DNA of 64,000 nucleotides from Salegentibacter flavus. GTDB taxonomy: Bacteria; Bacteroidota; Bacteroidia; Flavobacteriales; Flavobacteriaceae. The stretch is taken from NCBI RefSeq assembly GCF_900115145.1, contig NZ_FOVL01000010.1, positions 62,001-126,000 of the forward strand. Direction: 5' to 3'. The notes under the pieces are model-generated. The model saw only the letters and a list, made by a program, of their open reading frames with translations, had not been told where the DNA came from and ran no database searches. The translations under genes and the position numbers were made by a program. Shown here in pieces: positions 17,697 to 26,191 of this stretch; position 1 is the first letter of the stretch; every line of letters begins with the position of its first letter.

Positions 17697-18950
17697 ATGT
17701 TTATATATCTTAGACTTTTAAAAGAAAGTTTCACTTTTGCTGTGAACGCGCTTAGAAACAATAAGCTGCGCACCTTTCTTTCTTTGTTGGGGGTTACCAT
17801 TGGTATTTTCTCCATAATCGCCGTGCTCGCTGCAGTAGATTCTCTTGAAAAAGAGATTAAAGGTAGTTTGAGCTCCCTTGATAACAGCACGGTAATTATT
17901 ATGCGCTTTTCCTTTGGCCCTACCGATGTTCCACAATGGAAGCGCCAGCAATTTCCCGATGTCTCCTACGATGAATATCAGCATTTGAAAAGGAGCCTAC
18001 CTGATCTCGAAGCGGTAAGTTATGTGATTGGCGTTCCTTCAGAATCAATAAAATACCGGGATGTAACCAGTGAAAATGTAGATGTAGGCGCGGTAACCAG
18101 TGAATATTATGATATTGAAGCCTTCGAATTAAGGGAAGGCAGATTTTTTAATGAATCTGAATCGGTAAGTGGCTCTCCCGTTATTGTTCTTGGCCATGAG
18201 ATAGCAAATAATCTCTTCGGAAATTCCAACCCTTTGGGACAGGAAGTTAGACTATATGGGCGTAAGATGCAGGTAATTGGCGTTTTGGAAAAACAGGGGA
18301 GTTCTCTCTTCGGAAATTCCAGGGATGGCCAGGCTTTTGTACCTGTTAATCTCGTAAGAAGAATATATGGCGATAACAATAAAGGGGTCTTTCCTCAAAT
18401 AGTTCTTAAACCTGAAGATGGGGTAGATAACGCCGAATTTGTAGCTATGGTTGAAGGTCAACTCCGAAATTACAGGGCGATAAAGCCCGGAGAGACGAAC
18501 AATTTCTTCATAAATCAATTACAAGGCTTTGCCGATTTTATTGATAATATTACCGGGCAGATGAACATCATAGGCCTTATTATTAGTGGCTTTTCGTTGC
18601 TGGTTGGAGGATTCGGGATAGCCAACATTATGTTCGTAAGTGTGAAAGAGCGTACCAACCTGATAGGAATTCAAAAATCCCTTGGTGCTAAAAACAGGTT
18701 TATCCTTTTTCAGTTCCTCTTCGAGGCAGTTATTTTATCGGTAATAGGCGGATTAATAGGGCTGTTTCTGGTATGGGTGGTTTCAATAATTGCCTCTCAG
18801 TTCACTGGTGATTTCGAATTCGTACTATCGCTCTGGAATCTAATGTTAGGGACGATTGTTGCCGCAGTCATCGGACTGATTTCTGGAATTATTCCTGCTA
18901 TTTCAGCCTCTAAATTAGATCCGGTAGAAGCGATAAGAACCGGTTTTTAG
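17697..18950 (+). CDS. MacB/FtsX-type ABC transporter permease
   Basis: A 417-residue membrane protein with one helix near residues 25-48 (LGVTIGIFSIIAVLAAV), a large periplasmic MacB_PCD domain (about 50-270) and a C-terminal FtsX domain with three helices (about 285-410). Such permeases work with a separate MacB-like ATPase in mechanotransmission or export, often of lipoproteins or peptides. I chose the ATG at 17697; the frame also allows a GTG at 17667, which would add ten residues with no membrane character. No ATPase gene lies next to it, so the partner is elsewhere. Confidence 0.9.
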   Translation: MFIYLRLLKESFTFAVNALRNNKLRTFLSLLGVTIGIFSIIAVLAAVDSLEKEIKGSLSSLDNSTVIIMRFSFGPTDVPQWKRQQFPDVSYDEYQHLKRSLPDLEAVSYVIGVPSESIKYRDVTSENVDVGAVTSEYYDIEAFELREGRFFNESESVSGSPVIVLGHEIANNLFGNSNPLGQEVRLYGRKMQVIGVLEKQGSSLFGNSRDGQAFVPVNLVRRIYGDNNKGVFPQIVLKPEDGVDNAEFVAMVEGQLRNYRAIKPGETNNFFINQLQGFADFIDNITGQMNIIGLIISGFSLLVGGFGIANIMFVSVKERTNLIGIQKSLGAKNRFILFQFLFEAVILSVIGGLIGLFLVWVVSIIASQFTGDFEFVLSLWNLMLGTIVAAVIGLISGIIPAISASKLDPVEAIRTGF

Positions 18951-18962
18951 AAGGCGAAGTCT

Positions 18963-19433
18963 TTAGGTAGAGGGGGACTTTAGAACTTCCGCTACTTTTT
19001 CATTAACCCATTCCAAAAATCTTTCATCTTCAATATTGAAAGGATCTTCGGTATGAGAATCGATGTCGATCTGGCCAATGTTCTCTCCATTTAAAAACAG
19101 AGGAACTACAATTTCCGCTCTCACATTAATGCTACAAGCGATGTAATTGGTCTGGGTTTTAACATCAGGCACCACAAAATTCTCGTTAGATACGGCTACC
19201 TGCCCGCAAATGCCTTTTCCAAAGGGAATAATGGTATGGTCGGTGGGTTCCCCTGCAAAAGCACGTAGTTTTAATTCTTCCTTGTCACCGTTTTTGAAAT
19301 AAAAACCTACCCAGTCATAATACGGGATATTTTCTTTCAACAGGTCACAAATCTGCTCCAAACGATGATCTACAGAAAGTTCGTCGTTAGATAAAATCTT
19401 TTCTACTGCGGGTTTTAGTTTTTGAAATGGCAT
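18963..19433 (-). CDS. GAF-domain free methionine-(R)-sulfoxide reductase
   Basis: A 156-residue single GAF-domain protein matching the fRMsr family in length and in its two visible cysteine motifs, GKGICG and YIACS. In characterised members cysteines in these segments reduce free methionine-R-sulfoxide with thioredoxin recycling. The segment EIVVPL and the end of the domain (GQIDIDSH) are also typical. It converges on the ABC permease with 12 bp between and is divergent from xrtF. Family assignment is good; activity is inferred from the conserved Cys residues. Confidence 0.88.
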   Translation of the reverse strand: MPFQKLKPAVEKILSNDELSVDHRLEQICDLLKENIPYYDWVGFYFKNGDKEELKLRAFAGEPTDHTIIPFGKGICGQVAVSNENFVVPDVKTQTNYIACSINVRAEIVVPLFLNGENIGQIDIDSHTEDPFNIEDERFLEWVNEKVAEVLKSPST

Positions 19434-19450
19434 ACCAATGTGTTTTAGTG

Positions 19451-19458
19451 CAAAAGTA
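19451..19458 (-). promoter_or_regulatory. Putative -7 element for the fRMsr gene
   Basis: On the minus strand the sequence is TACTTTTG, an exact match to TAnnTTTG, 18 nt upstream of the start codon at 19433. Confidence 0.45.
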
Positions 19459-19466
19459 TTTAAAAA

Positions 19467-19502
19467 TTTGCGCAGGCTGGGTGGCTTATTTGTATAAATT
19501 TG
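19467..19502 (+). promoter_or_regulatory. Putative promoter for xrtF
   Basis: TTTG at 19467-19470 (-33-like) and TAAATTTG at 19495-19502 (exact -7 element) are separated by 24 nt, slightly longer than usual. The predicted start of transcription, near 19508, is compatible with the TTG start codon at 19524. Confidence 0.5.
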
Positions 19503-19523
19503 TTAAAAAGCCTTTAATCACTC

Positions 19524-20069
19524 TTGCTCAAACTATTCGTAAAATACAAATCGGTACTTCGGTTTATCCTCATTTTTCTGGGAAGCTATTTTATTTTAAG
19601 TCTTTTCTATAACTGGTACCTCGACCTTTTCAGATCTGAGATCTATTACCCCGACTATGTCACGCATATGGTCGCCCGGCAAACCGAAATGTTGATTAGC
19701 AGCTTTGGATATGCTGCCCAGATAGAACCGCATCAATACCACCTTTCTATGAAATTGATGATCAACGGGGATTATCTTGCTCAAATCGTTGAAGGTTGTA
19801 ATGCCATGAGTATAATGGTGCTTTTCGTTGCTTTTATCCTGGCTTTTTTTGGGAGACTAAAGACTACTTTGGCCTTTCTTCTTGCTGGATTGGTGATTAT
19901 CTATGCGATGAATATCATTCGTATCGCGATCCTTTCTATAGGAATCTACGAATATCCTCAGCATACAGAATTTCTTCATACCATTATATTTCCGCTCATT
20001 ATCTATGGAACAGTTTTCGTACTTTGGATTCTTTGGGTCTATATTTATTCTAAAAACCAGGCACGATGA
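19524..20069 (+). CDS. xrtF: Exosortase family protein XrtF
   Basis: A 181-residue polytopic membrane protein of the exosortase/archaeosortase superfamily, thought to be cysteine transpeptidases that process C-terminal sorting tails. The triad expected for the family is visible: Cys in VEGCNAMS, Arg in NIIRIA and His in EFLHTIIFP, each next to a predicted helix. The frame is closed by a stop at 19515-19517, so the TTG at 19524 is the only plausible start, and a promoter-like element lies just upstream. The next gene overlaps by 4 bp and is the known XrtF partner. The substrate of XrtF in flavobacteria is not known to me. Confidence 0.93.
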   Translation: MLKLFVKYKSVLRFILIFLGSYFILSLFYNWYLDLFRSEIYYPDYVTHMVARQTEMLISSFGYAAQIEPHQYHLSMKLMINGDYLAQIVEGCNAMSIMVLFVAFILAFFGRLKTTLAFLLAGLVIIYAMNIIRIAILSIGIYEYPQHTEFLHTIIFPLIIYGTVFVLWILWVYIYSKNQAR

Positions 20070-20509
20070 AACCAGGATACCGCATACTCATAATTGGAGT
20101 GCTGGTTGTTTTTCTGGCGCTGGTGCGCGTCTTTGAGGAGTATCTTTTTTACGACCCCATTAATGAGTTTTACCGCAGTGGATATTATATGCTGGACCAG
20201 TTGCCTCAATATAAATTGCCAGAATTATTGCTTAATCTAAGTTTTAGATTCTGGTTGAATTCTCTAATTTCCCTGGTGATTCTTTATGTAGCATTCCTGG
20301 ATAGAAATATTGTAAAATTTGCCGCACTTTTATTTCTCGCTTTTTTCCTGTTTGGTATGGCAACCTATACGTATTTACTACTGAATCTTGATCGCGGCCA
20401 CGTACTGAGCCTGTTTTATGTGAGAAGATTCCTTATTCATCCGGTGTTTATCCTTATTTTACTTCCGGCTTTTTATTATTATCGGCTTCAGAAACGAACA
20501 AAACCATAA
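20066..20509 (+). CDS. Exosortase F-associated membrane protein
   Basis: A 147-residue protein with an N-terminal helix (about residues 7-24), a polar segment with several Tyr residues, and three further helices to the C-terminus. It matches the small protein found directly after xrtF in Flavobacteriaceae in length, topology and position, and overlaps xrtF by 4 bp. Function is unknown: it may stabilise XrtF or present the substrate. No terminator is visible downstream. Confidence 0.85.
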   Translation: MKPGYRILIIGVLVVFLALVRVFEEYLFYDPINEFYRSGYYMLDQLPQYKLPELLLNLSFRFWLNSLISLVILYVAFLDRNIVKFAALLFLAFFLFGMATYTYLLLNLDRGHVLSLFYVRRFLIHPVFILILLPAFYYYRLQKRTKP

Positions 20510-20560
20510 TTTCAAATTAATTCCCGGTAATCCTGAAATTTCTTTAGAAAAAATTGTGCG

Positions 20561-20568
20561 TATCTTTG
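20561..20568 (+). promoter_or_regulatory. Putative -7 element at the head of the copper efflux operon
   Basis: TATCTTTG exactly fits TAnnTTTG and lies 41 nt before the start codon at 20610. The -33 box is not clear. It is the only good promoter match upstream of the rightward efflux genes. Confidence 0.5.
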
Positions 20569-20609
20569 AAAATGACTTTATATCAAAAATTTAACTATTT
20601 TTGTAGCTG

Positions 20610-20999
20610 ATGAAAAAAGCTTTTCAAAATAGCAGTTCTGTTTTACTAGCCCTGATGGTGCTATTTTCTACCCTGTCTTTCACGGTAGACAAGCATTTCT
20701 GTGGAAGCTTTTTGGTAGATAAAGCTATCTTTTCTGAGGCTGAAACCTGCGGAATGGATATGGAGAATGCTGTAGATAACTGCTGTACCAACGAAAAAGT
20801 GGTGGTAGACGGGCAGGATGAACTCAAACATTCCTTCGAGTCGCTTGATTTTCAACAGCAGATATTTATTGCAAGCTTTAGCTTTTCTTATTTAAATCTT
20901 TTTGAAACCCTTCCAAAAGAAGTTGTTCCATTTAAGGATTATTCTCCCCCCTTGCTGGTCACTGACATACACTTGGTAGATCAGGTTTTCCTTATTTGA
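20610..20999 (+). CDS. HYC_CC_PP-type small secreted protein of copper efflux loci
   Basis: A 129-residue protein with an N-terminal hydrophobic signal segment (about residues 10-26). It shows the spaced motifs of the family: aromatic-Cys after His (KHFCGS), a Cys pair (DNCCTNE) and a PP dipeptide (DYSPPLL) near the C-terminus. Four or five cysteines and a His would suit periplasmic metal or redox binding. Proteins of this kind typically precede CusA/TolC/CusB efflux genes in Bacteroidota, as here. The exact role is unknown; soft metal handling is inferred from the neighbours. Confidence 0.8.
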   Translation: MKKAFQNSSSVLLALMVLFSTLSFTVDKHFCGSFLVDKAIFSEAETCGMDMENAVDNCCTNEKVVVDGQDELKHSFESLDFQQQIFIASFSFSYLNLFETLPKEVVPFKDYSPPLLVTDIHLVDQVFLI

Positions 21000-21105
21000 T
21001 TTTATTGATGATCGCGGCCTTTTCCTGTTCCAGGAAATAGCCTCATCCTGACTTTTTCTGACTCAGAAATCCTCCTTTAGTGTTGGATTCCATCAATAAA
21101 TCATT
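21000..21105 (+). promoter_or_regulatory. Predicted multi-stem structured RNA element before the cusA-like gene
   Basis: The 112-bp gap between the HYC_CC_PP and CusA genes is unusually rich in inverted repeats. An outer perfect 10-bp stem (21001-21010 TTTATTGATG with 21091-21100 CATCAATAAA) encloses an inner hairpin (21021-21027 with 21031-21037, TTTCCTG/CAGGAAA, extended by GGC 21016-21018 with GCC 21040-21042), a second small hairpin (21055-21069) and a third (21068-21072 AATCC with 21085-21089 GGATT). There is no T-tract, so it is not a standard terminator. The 3' strand of the outer stem ends 11 nt before the ATG at 21112, where it could affect ribosome access. Confidence 0.4.
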
Positions 21106-21111
21106 TTGAAA

Positions 21112-24100
21112 ATGTTCAATAAGCTTATAAAATATTTTTTATATAACCGGCTGGTATCAGTGCTTCTGCTTATCTTCTTAATAGGCTGGGGACTGGTTAC
21201 CGCACCCTTTAACTGGAATACCGGTTTTCTTCCAAGCGATCCTGTACCGGTAGATGCCATTCCTGATATTGGTGAAAACCAGCAAATCGTATTTACCGAT
21301 TGGCCGGGACGTTCCCCACAGGATATCGAAGACCAGATCACCTATCCGCTTACCAGTTCTCTTTTAGGAATTCCCGGAGTAAAGTCTGTTCGCTCTAATT
21401 CTATGTTCGGTTTTTCCAGTATTTATATCATCTTCGAAGAGGATGTAGAGTTTTACTGGTCCCGTTCCAGGGTTTTGGAAAAACTCAATTCCCTTCCTTC
21501 CGGTCTTTTGCCAGATGACGCAAAACCAACCCTGGGTCCCGATGCTACGGCTTTAGGTCAGGTATTCTGGTACACCCTTGAAGGCCGGGATAAAGACGGA
21601 AACGTAACCGGTGGCTGGGATCTGCACGAATTGCGTACTATTCAGGATTATTATATAAAACCGGCCCTAAGTGCTGTTGAAGGCGTTGCCGAGGTGGCTT
21701 CAGTAGGCGGGTATGTTCAGGAATACCAGATCGATGTAAACCCTGATGCTTTGAAAGCTTATAGCATTGGGATTGACGAGGTGATGAAAGCGGTAAAAAA
21801 CTCCAATCGCGATGTAGGCGCAAAAACCCTGGAGATAAATAAGGTGGAATACTTGGTGCGGGGTCTTGGGTATATTGAATCTGTTGAAGACATCGAAAAT
21901 ACGGTAGTTTCGGTTTCAGAAAATACCCCGGTGTTAATCCGCGATATAGCCGAGGTTCACCTGGGACCATCAGAACGCCGTGGCATTCTCGACAAAGGTG
22001 GAGCTGATGTTACCGGTGGGGTTGTGGTAGCACGTTATGGTTCAAATCCGCTAAAGGTTATAGAGAATACCAAGGAAAAGATCAAGGAGATCTCCACCGG
22101 TCTTCCAAATAAAACCCTGGCCGATGGCACCGAAAGCCAGCTTACCGTAGTGCCTTTTTACGATCGTACCCAGCTTATCCACGAAACTATTGGCACATTA
22201 GAAAGAGCGTTATCACATGAGGTGCTTATCAGCATTATTGTGATCCTTGTTTTGGTGCTCAATTTACGGGCTTCAATTCTTATTTCGGCCCTGCTGCCTA
22301 TTGGGGTACTAATGACCTTTATCGCGATGCGCTACTTTGGCGTAGATGCCAATGTGGTGGCCCTTTCGGGTATTGCCATTGCCATAGGGGTGATGGTAGA
22401 TGTCGGGATTGTTTTTGTTGAAAATACCATCCGACATCTCGAAATGCGTAAAAATTCCGGGGTGCGAGGTGAAAAGTTGTTAGCGATCATCCAAAAAGCC
22501 ACTATCGAGGTAGCTCCTGCCGTAACAACAGCCCTGGCTACGACCATTGTGAGTTTTATTCCGGTTTTCTTTATGGAAAATGCAGAAGGTAAACTCTTCC
22601 GCCCACTGGCTTTTACAAAAACCTTTGCTTTGGTAGCCGCTTTCCTGGTGGGAATTCTTTTGCTGCCAATGCTCTCCTATTTTGCTTTTAATATCAAGGT
22701 AAACAAAGAAAAAAGCCGAAAGATCTGGTATATAATTTTAATCATTTCAGGACTTGTTCTTGCATTCTGGTTCCAGTTTTGGCTGCCACTTGCGCTCACA
22801 TTAATCGGGGTTTTAAAACTACTAGAAAGTCGTAATCCCGCATTCCTGGGAAGGTACTCAGATAAAATAATGATGTTGGTGATTCTTTTGGTTACTATTC
22901 TGTTCCTGGTTGAAGAATGGATGCCGCTTGGCTTTGGGATTTCCTTGTTTACTAATTACTTCTTCGTGATTATTCTACTGAGTTTAACCCTGGCAGTTCT
23001 TATGGCGGTGGTGAAATTTTACCGGCCTATCCTAAACTGGTGTCTGGTCAATAAAGGAAAATTCCTATCACTGCCACTTATCACTATTTTCTTCGGAATG
23101 ATGATCTGGTTCGGCTTTCCAAAAATTTTCGGATTTGTAGCTGACGGTTTTGATAAAGTAGGCTGGAATGTGAGGACTACTTCAGGATGGAGCGGGATGG
23201 CTCATACTTTCCCCGGAGTTGGAAAAGAATTTATGCCATCGCTTAATGAAGGGAGCTTCTTGTTGATGCCTACAGCTATGGCACACGCCGGAATAGAAGA
23301 AGTCAAAAAAACCGTTCAGCAGCTCGATATTGCGGTAACCAATATCCCGGAAGTAGAGATTTCTGTAGGGAAATTGGGACGGGTAGAAAGCGCTCTGGAT
23401 CCTGCGCCTATCTCGATGTTCGAGAATATAATCAATTACAAATCTGAATATATTCTGAATGAAGACGGAAAACTTCAGGCATTTAAGGTTGATGACAACG
23501 AACGCTTCATTACCAAAGCGGGCGACAGCCTAACCAATGAGGAGGCTATTCTGCAAAATATTTCCGAAGAAAATCTCATAAAAGACGAAAACGGAAAATA
23601 TTACCGAAGCTGGCGGGAACATATTAAAAACCCTGATGATATCTGGGATGAGATCGTGAAACGTACCAGGCTTCCGGGAGTTACTTCGGCACCCAAACTT
23701 CAGCCAATTGAAACCCGATTGGTAATGCTGCAAACCGGGATGCGTGCTCCAATGGGAATTAAAGTGTTTGGACCTGATTTGCAAACTATTCAGGATTTTG
23801 GAATGGAACTCGAAAGTCTGCTGAAAGAGGTACCTTCAGTAAAAGCCGAAGCCGCTTTCGCCGATCGGGTGGTGGGGAAACCTTACCTGGAGATCGATAT
23901 AGACCGAAACGCCATAGCCCGTTACGGACTTAGCATTGAATCGGTCCAGAGAATTATAGAAACCGCTATTGGCGGGATGGAGATAACTTCTACCGTTGAA
24001 GGCCGCGAGCGTTTCCCGGTAAGGGTGCGCTATCCACGCGAATTGCGGGACGACCCCTCTAGCCTGAAGCGAATCCTGATTCCGACCCCAAAAGGGGCGC

Positions 24101-24933
24101 AAATTCCCCTAGGGGAACTGGCCGATCTCAATTATGTACGTGGCCCGCAAATGATTAAAAGTGAGGATACCTTCCTTACCAGTTACGTACTCTTCGATAA
24201 ACGCGATGGTTTTGCTGAAGTGAATGTGGTGAACGATGCTCAGGATCATATTCAGTCTAAGATCGATTCGGGTGAATTGAAAGTGCCTGCTGGAGTGAGC
24301 TATAAATTTTCGGGTAATTATGAGAACCAGGTACGGGCTGTTAAACGTCTGGCCATCCTTATTCCCATTTGTTTACTCATTATTTTCCTGCTGCTGTATT
24401 TTCAGTTTAAAACCATTATCGCTTCAACTATTCATTTTTCCGGAGTTTTTGTGGCTTTTGCAGGTGGATTTATAATGATTTGGCTTTACGGCCAGGGTTG
24501 GTTTATGGATTTTGGCATAGCAGGGACCAATATGCGGGATCTTTTCCAAATGGGCACTATCAATTTAAGTGTAGCCGTTTGGGTTGGATTCATCGCGCTT
24601 TTCGGGATCGCTACCGATGATGGGGTGCTAATGGGAACCTATATTCACCAGGTTTTTGAACGAAAAAATCCACAAACTGTTCCGGAGGTTCGTTCTGCTG
24701 TGATGGAAGCCGGACTAAAAAGGGTACGCCCTGCGATGATGACCACGGCAGTTACGATTATTGCCCTTTTCCCCGTGCTTACCTCCACCGGAAAAGGTTC
24801 CGATATTATGGTGCCGATGGCCATCCCAATTGTTGGCGGAATGGTGATTCAAATTATGACCATTTTCGTGGTGCCGGTTTTACAGGCCTACTGGAGAGAA
24901 ACTGTGGTGAAAAAAGCTGAGAAAACTAATTAA
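21112..24933 (+). CDS. cusA: CusA/CzcA-type heavy-metal RND efflux transporter
   Basis: A 1273-residue inner-membrane proton-driven pump of the heavy-metal RND family. The porter-domain segments (RSPQDIEDQITYPL, DGTE), the TM4 region with its charged residue (AIGVMVDVGIVFVEN) and the C-terminal half (FGIATDDGVLMGTY) are typical. It is over 200 residues longer than E. coli CusA; the extra part lies between the two halves (about residues 530-850) and includes additional hydrophobic helices and a polar segment. I chose the ATG at 21112; a TTG at 21106 is in frame. It forms a tripartite pump with the next two genes. Copper or silver is the inferred substrate from CusB-like and CopA-like neighbours. 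Confidence 0.94.
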   Translation: MFNKLIKYFLYNRLVSVLLLIFLIGWGLVTAPFNWNTGFLPSDPVPVDAIPDIGENQQIVFTDWPGRSPQDIEDQITYPLTSSLLGIPGVKSVRSNSMFGFSSIYIIFEEDVEFYWSRSRVLEKLNSLPSGLLPDDAKPTLGPDATALGQVFWYTLEGRDKDGNVTGGWDLHELRTIQDYYIKPALSAVEGVAEVASVGGYVQEYQIDVNPDALKAYSIGIDEVMKAVKNSNRDVGAKTLEINKVEYLVRGLGYIESVEDIENTVVSVSENTPVLIRDIAEVHLGPSERRGILDKGGADVTGGVVVARYGSNPLKVIENTKEKIKEISTGLPNKTLADGTESQLTVVPFYDRTQLIHETIGTLERALSHEVLISIIVILVLVLNLRASILISALLPIGVLMTFIAMRYFGVDANVVALSGIAIAIGVMVDVGIVFVENTIRHLEMRKNSGVRGEKLLAIIQKATIEVAPAVTTALATTIVSFIPVFFMENAEGKLFRPLAFTKTFALVAAFLVGILLLPMLSYFAFNIKVNKEKSRKIWYIILIISGLVLAFWFQFWLPLALTLIGVLKLLESRNPAFLGRYSDKIMMLVILLVTILFLVEEWMPLGFGISLFTNYFFVIILLSLTLAVLMAVVKFYRPILNWCLVNKGKFLSLPLITIFFGMMIWFGFPKIFGFVADGFDKVGWNVRTTSGWSGMAHTFPGVGKEFMPSLNEGSFLLMPTAMAHAGIEEVKKTVQQLDIAVTNIPEVEISVGKLGRVESALDPAPISMFENIINYKSEYILNEDGKLQAFKVDDNERFITKAGDSLTNEEAILQNISEENLIKDENGKYYRSWREHIKNPDDIWDEIVKRTRLPGVTSAPKLQPIETRLVMLQTGMRAPMGIKVFGPDLQTIQDFGMELESLLKEVPSVKAEAAFADRVVGKPYLEIDIDRNAIARYGLSIESVQRIIETAIGGMEITSTVEGRERFPVRVRYPRELRDDPSSLKRILIPTPKGAQIPLGELADLNYVRGPQMIKSEDTFLTSYVLFDKRDGFAEVNVVNDAQDHIQSKIDSGELKVPAGVSYKFSGNYENQVRAVKRLAILIPICLLIIFLLLYFQFKTIIASTIHFSGVFVAFAGGFIMIWLYGQGWFMDFGIAGTNMRDLFQMGTINLSVAVWVGFIALFGIATDDGVLMGTYIHQVFERKNPQTVPEVRSAVMEAGLKRVRPAMMTTAVTIIALFPVLTSTGKGSDIMVPMAIPIVGGMVIQIMTIFVVPVLQAYWRETVVKKAEKTN

Positions 24934-24934
24934 G

Positions 24935-26191
24935 ATGAAAAACGCACTAAAAATAATACTGACATTTCTGGTCCTTTTCTTCGGAAATAAGACTCAGTCG
25001 CAGGAACTTGAAACCTATCTCAGGATCGCCGCGGAAAACAACCCGAAACTGCAGTCGGCGTACACTCAATTTGAAGCTGCCTTGCTGCAATCGCCGCAGG
25101 TAGCTTCCCTTCCCGATCCCACGCTTACGGTAAGTGCTTTCGGAAGGATGATAGAAACCCGGTTGGGAGCACAGGAAGCCCGGTTTAACCTGATGCAGAT
25201 GTTTCCCTGGTTTGGAACCTTAAAAGCCAAAGCACAGGCAGCCGATTTGATGGCCGAAGCCCGTTTTCAGGAATATCTGGCGATGCGCGGGGACCTGTTT
25301 TATGAGGTGAAAAAGGCTTATGCAGAACTTTATGAACTGGAAAAAACTATTGAACTCAAAGAAGAGAACCTGGAAATCCTGGATTCGTACCGTGAACTTT
25401 CGCTGAGTAAATTCAGAAGTGGAAGCTCTTCGATGGTTAATGTGGTGCGGGTCGATATCATACGTGAGGAGGCTATTACCGAAATTGAGCTTGAACACGA
25501 TGCTTTGGAAAGTTTGAAGAAACAATTTAATTATTTGCTGAATCGGAAACCCAAGGCGGCTGTAAGTATTCAGGATACTTTGGTGCTAAATGCACTGGGA
25601 GCTACTGAAATGGAAGAAATAGATTTTGACGCCCACCCTGAACTGGCCCGATACGATAGTGAGCTCGAAGCTTATCAGAGCCGAGCTGAAATTGCCCAAA
25701 AGGAAGGTCTGCCAATGTTGGGTCTGGGGGTGGATTATTCAATTATCTCAAAGCGTACCGATGCCAATCCCGAAATGAACGGTCAGGATGCTATTATGCC
25801 AATGTTCTCGGTAAGCTTACCTATTTTCAGAAAAAAATATAAAGCCGCTGAAAGGGAAGCTGAACTAATGCAAACAGCCGCTATACAAAACCGGGAAGCT
25901 CGCGAAAATGAACTGCTGGGTATTTATGAACAAACCCGTTACGAACAGAATAAGGCACAGAAACTCTTGGACCTGTACGACAGGCAGATCATCAGCTCCA
26001 ACCAGGCTAATAACTTACTGGTATCGGGCTTTGGTAATAACACCGAAGATTTTGAGGAAGTACTTCGGATGAATCAGGATATTTTAATGCTGAATACCCA
26101 AAAACTCGCCGCTTTGAAAAACGGATTTATCGCCCAGGCGAAACTGGAATATTTGGCAACTAAAACAGAAAATTACGATGAAAACAAATAA
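24935..26191 (+). CDS. TolC-family outer membrane efflux protein (CusC-like)
   Basis: A 418-residue protein with an N-terminal signal (about residues 1-22, ending SQA/SQE) and two repeated OEP halves rich in long amphipathic helices, the pattern of TolC trimers that span the outer membrane and periplasm. It begins 1 nt after the cusA stop codon and overlaps the adaptor gene by 14 bp, so translation is coupled. It would form the exit duct for the RND pump. Confidence 0.92.
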   Translation: MKNALKIILTFLVLFFGNKTQSQELETYLRIAAENNPKLQSAYTQFEAALLQSPQVASLPDPTLTVSAFGRMIETRLGAQEARFNLMQMFPWFGTLKAKAQAADLMAEARFQEYLAMRGDLFYEVKKAYAELYELEKTIELKEENLEILDSYRELSLSKFRSGSSSMVNVVRVDIIREEAITEIELEHDALESLKKQFNYLLNRKPKAAVSIQDTLVLNALGATEMEEIDFDAHPELARYDSELEAYQSRAEIAQKEGLPMLGLGVDYSIISKRTDANPEMNGQDAIMPMFSVSLPIFRKKYKAAEREAELMQTAAIQNREARENELLGIYEQTRYEQNKAQKLLDLYDRQIISSNQANNLLVSGFGNNTEDFEEVLRMNQDILMLNTQKLAALKNGFIAQAKLEYLATKTENYDENK

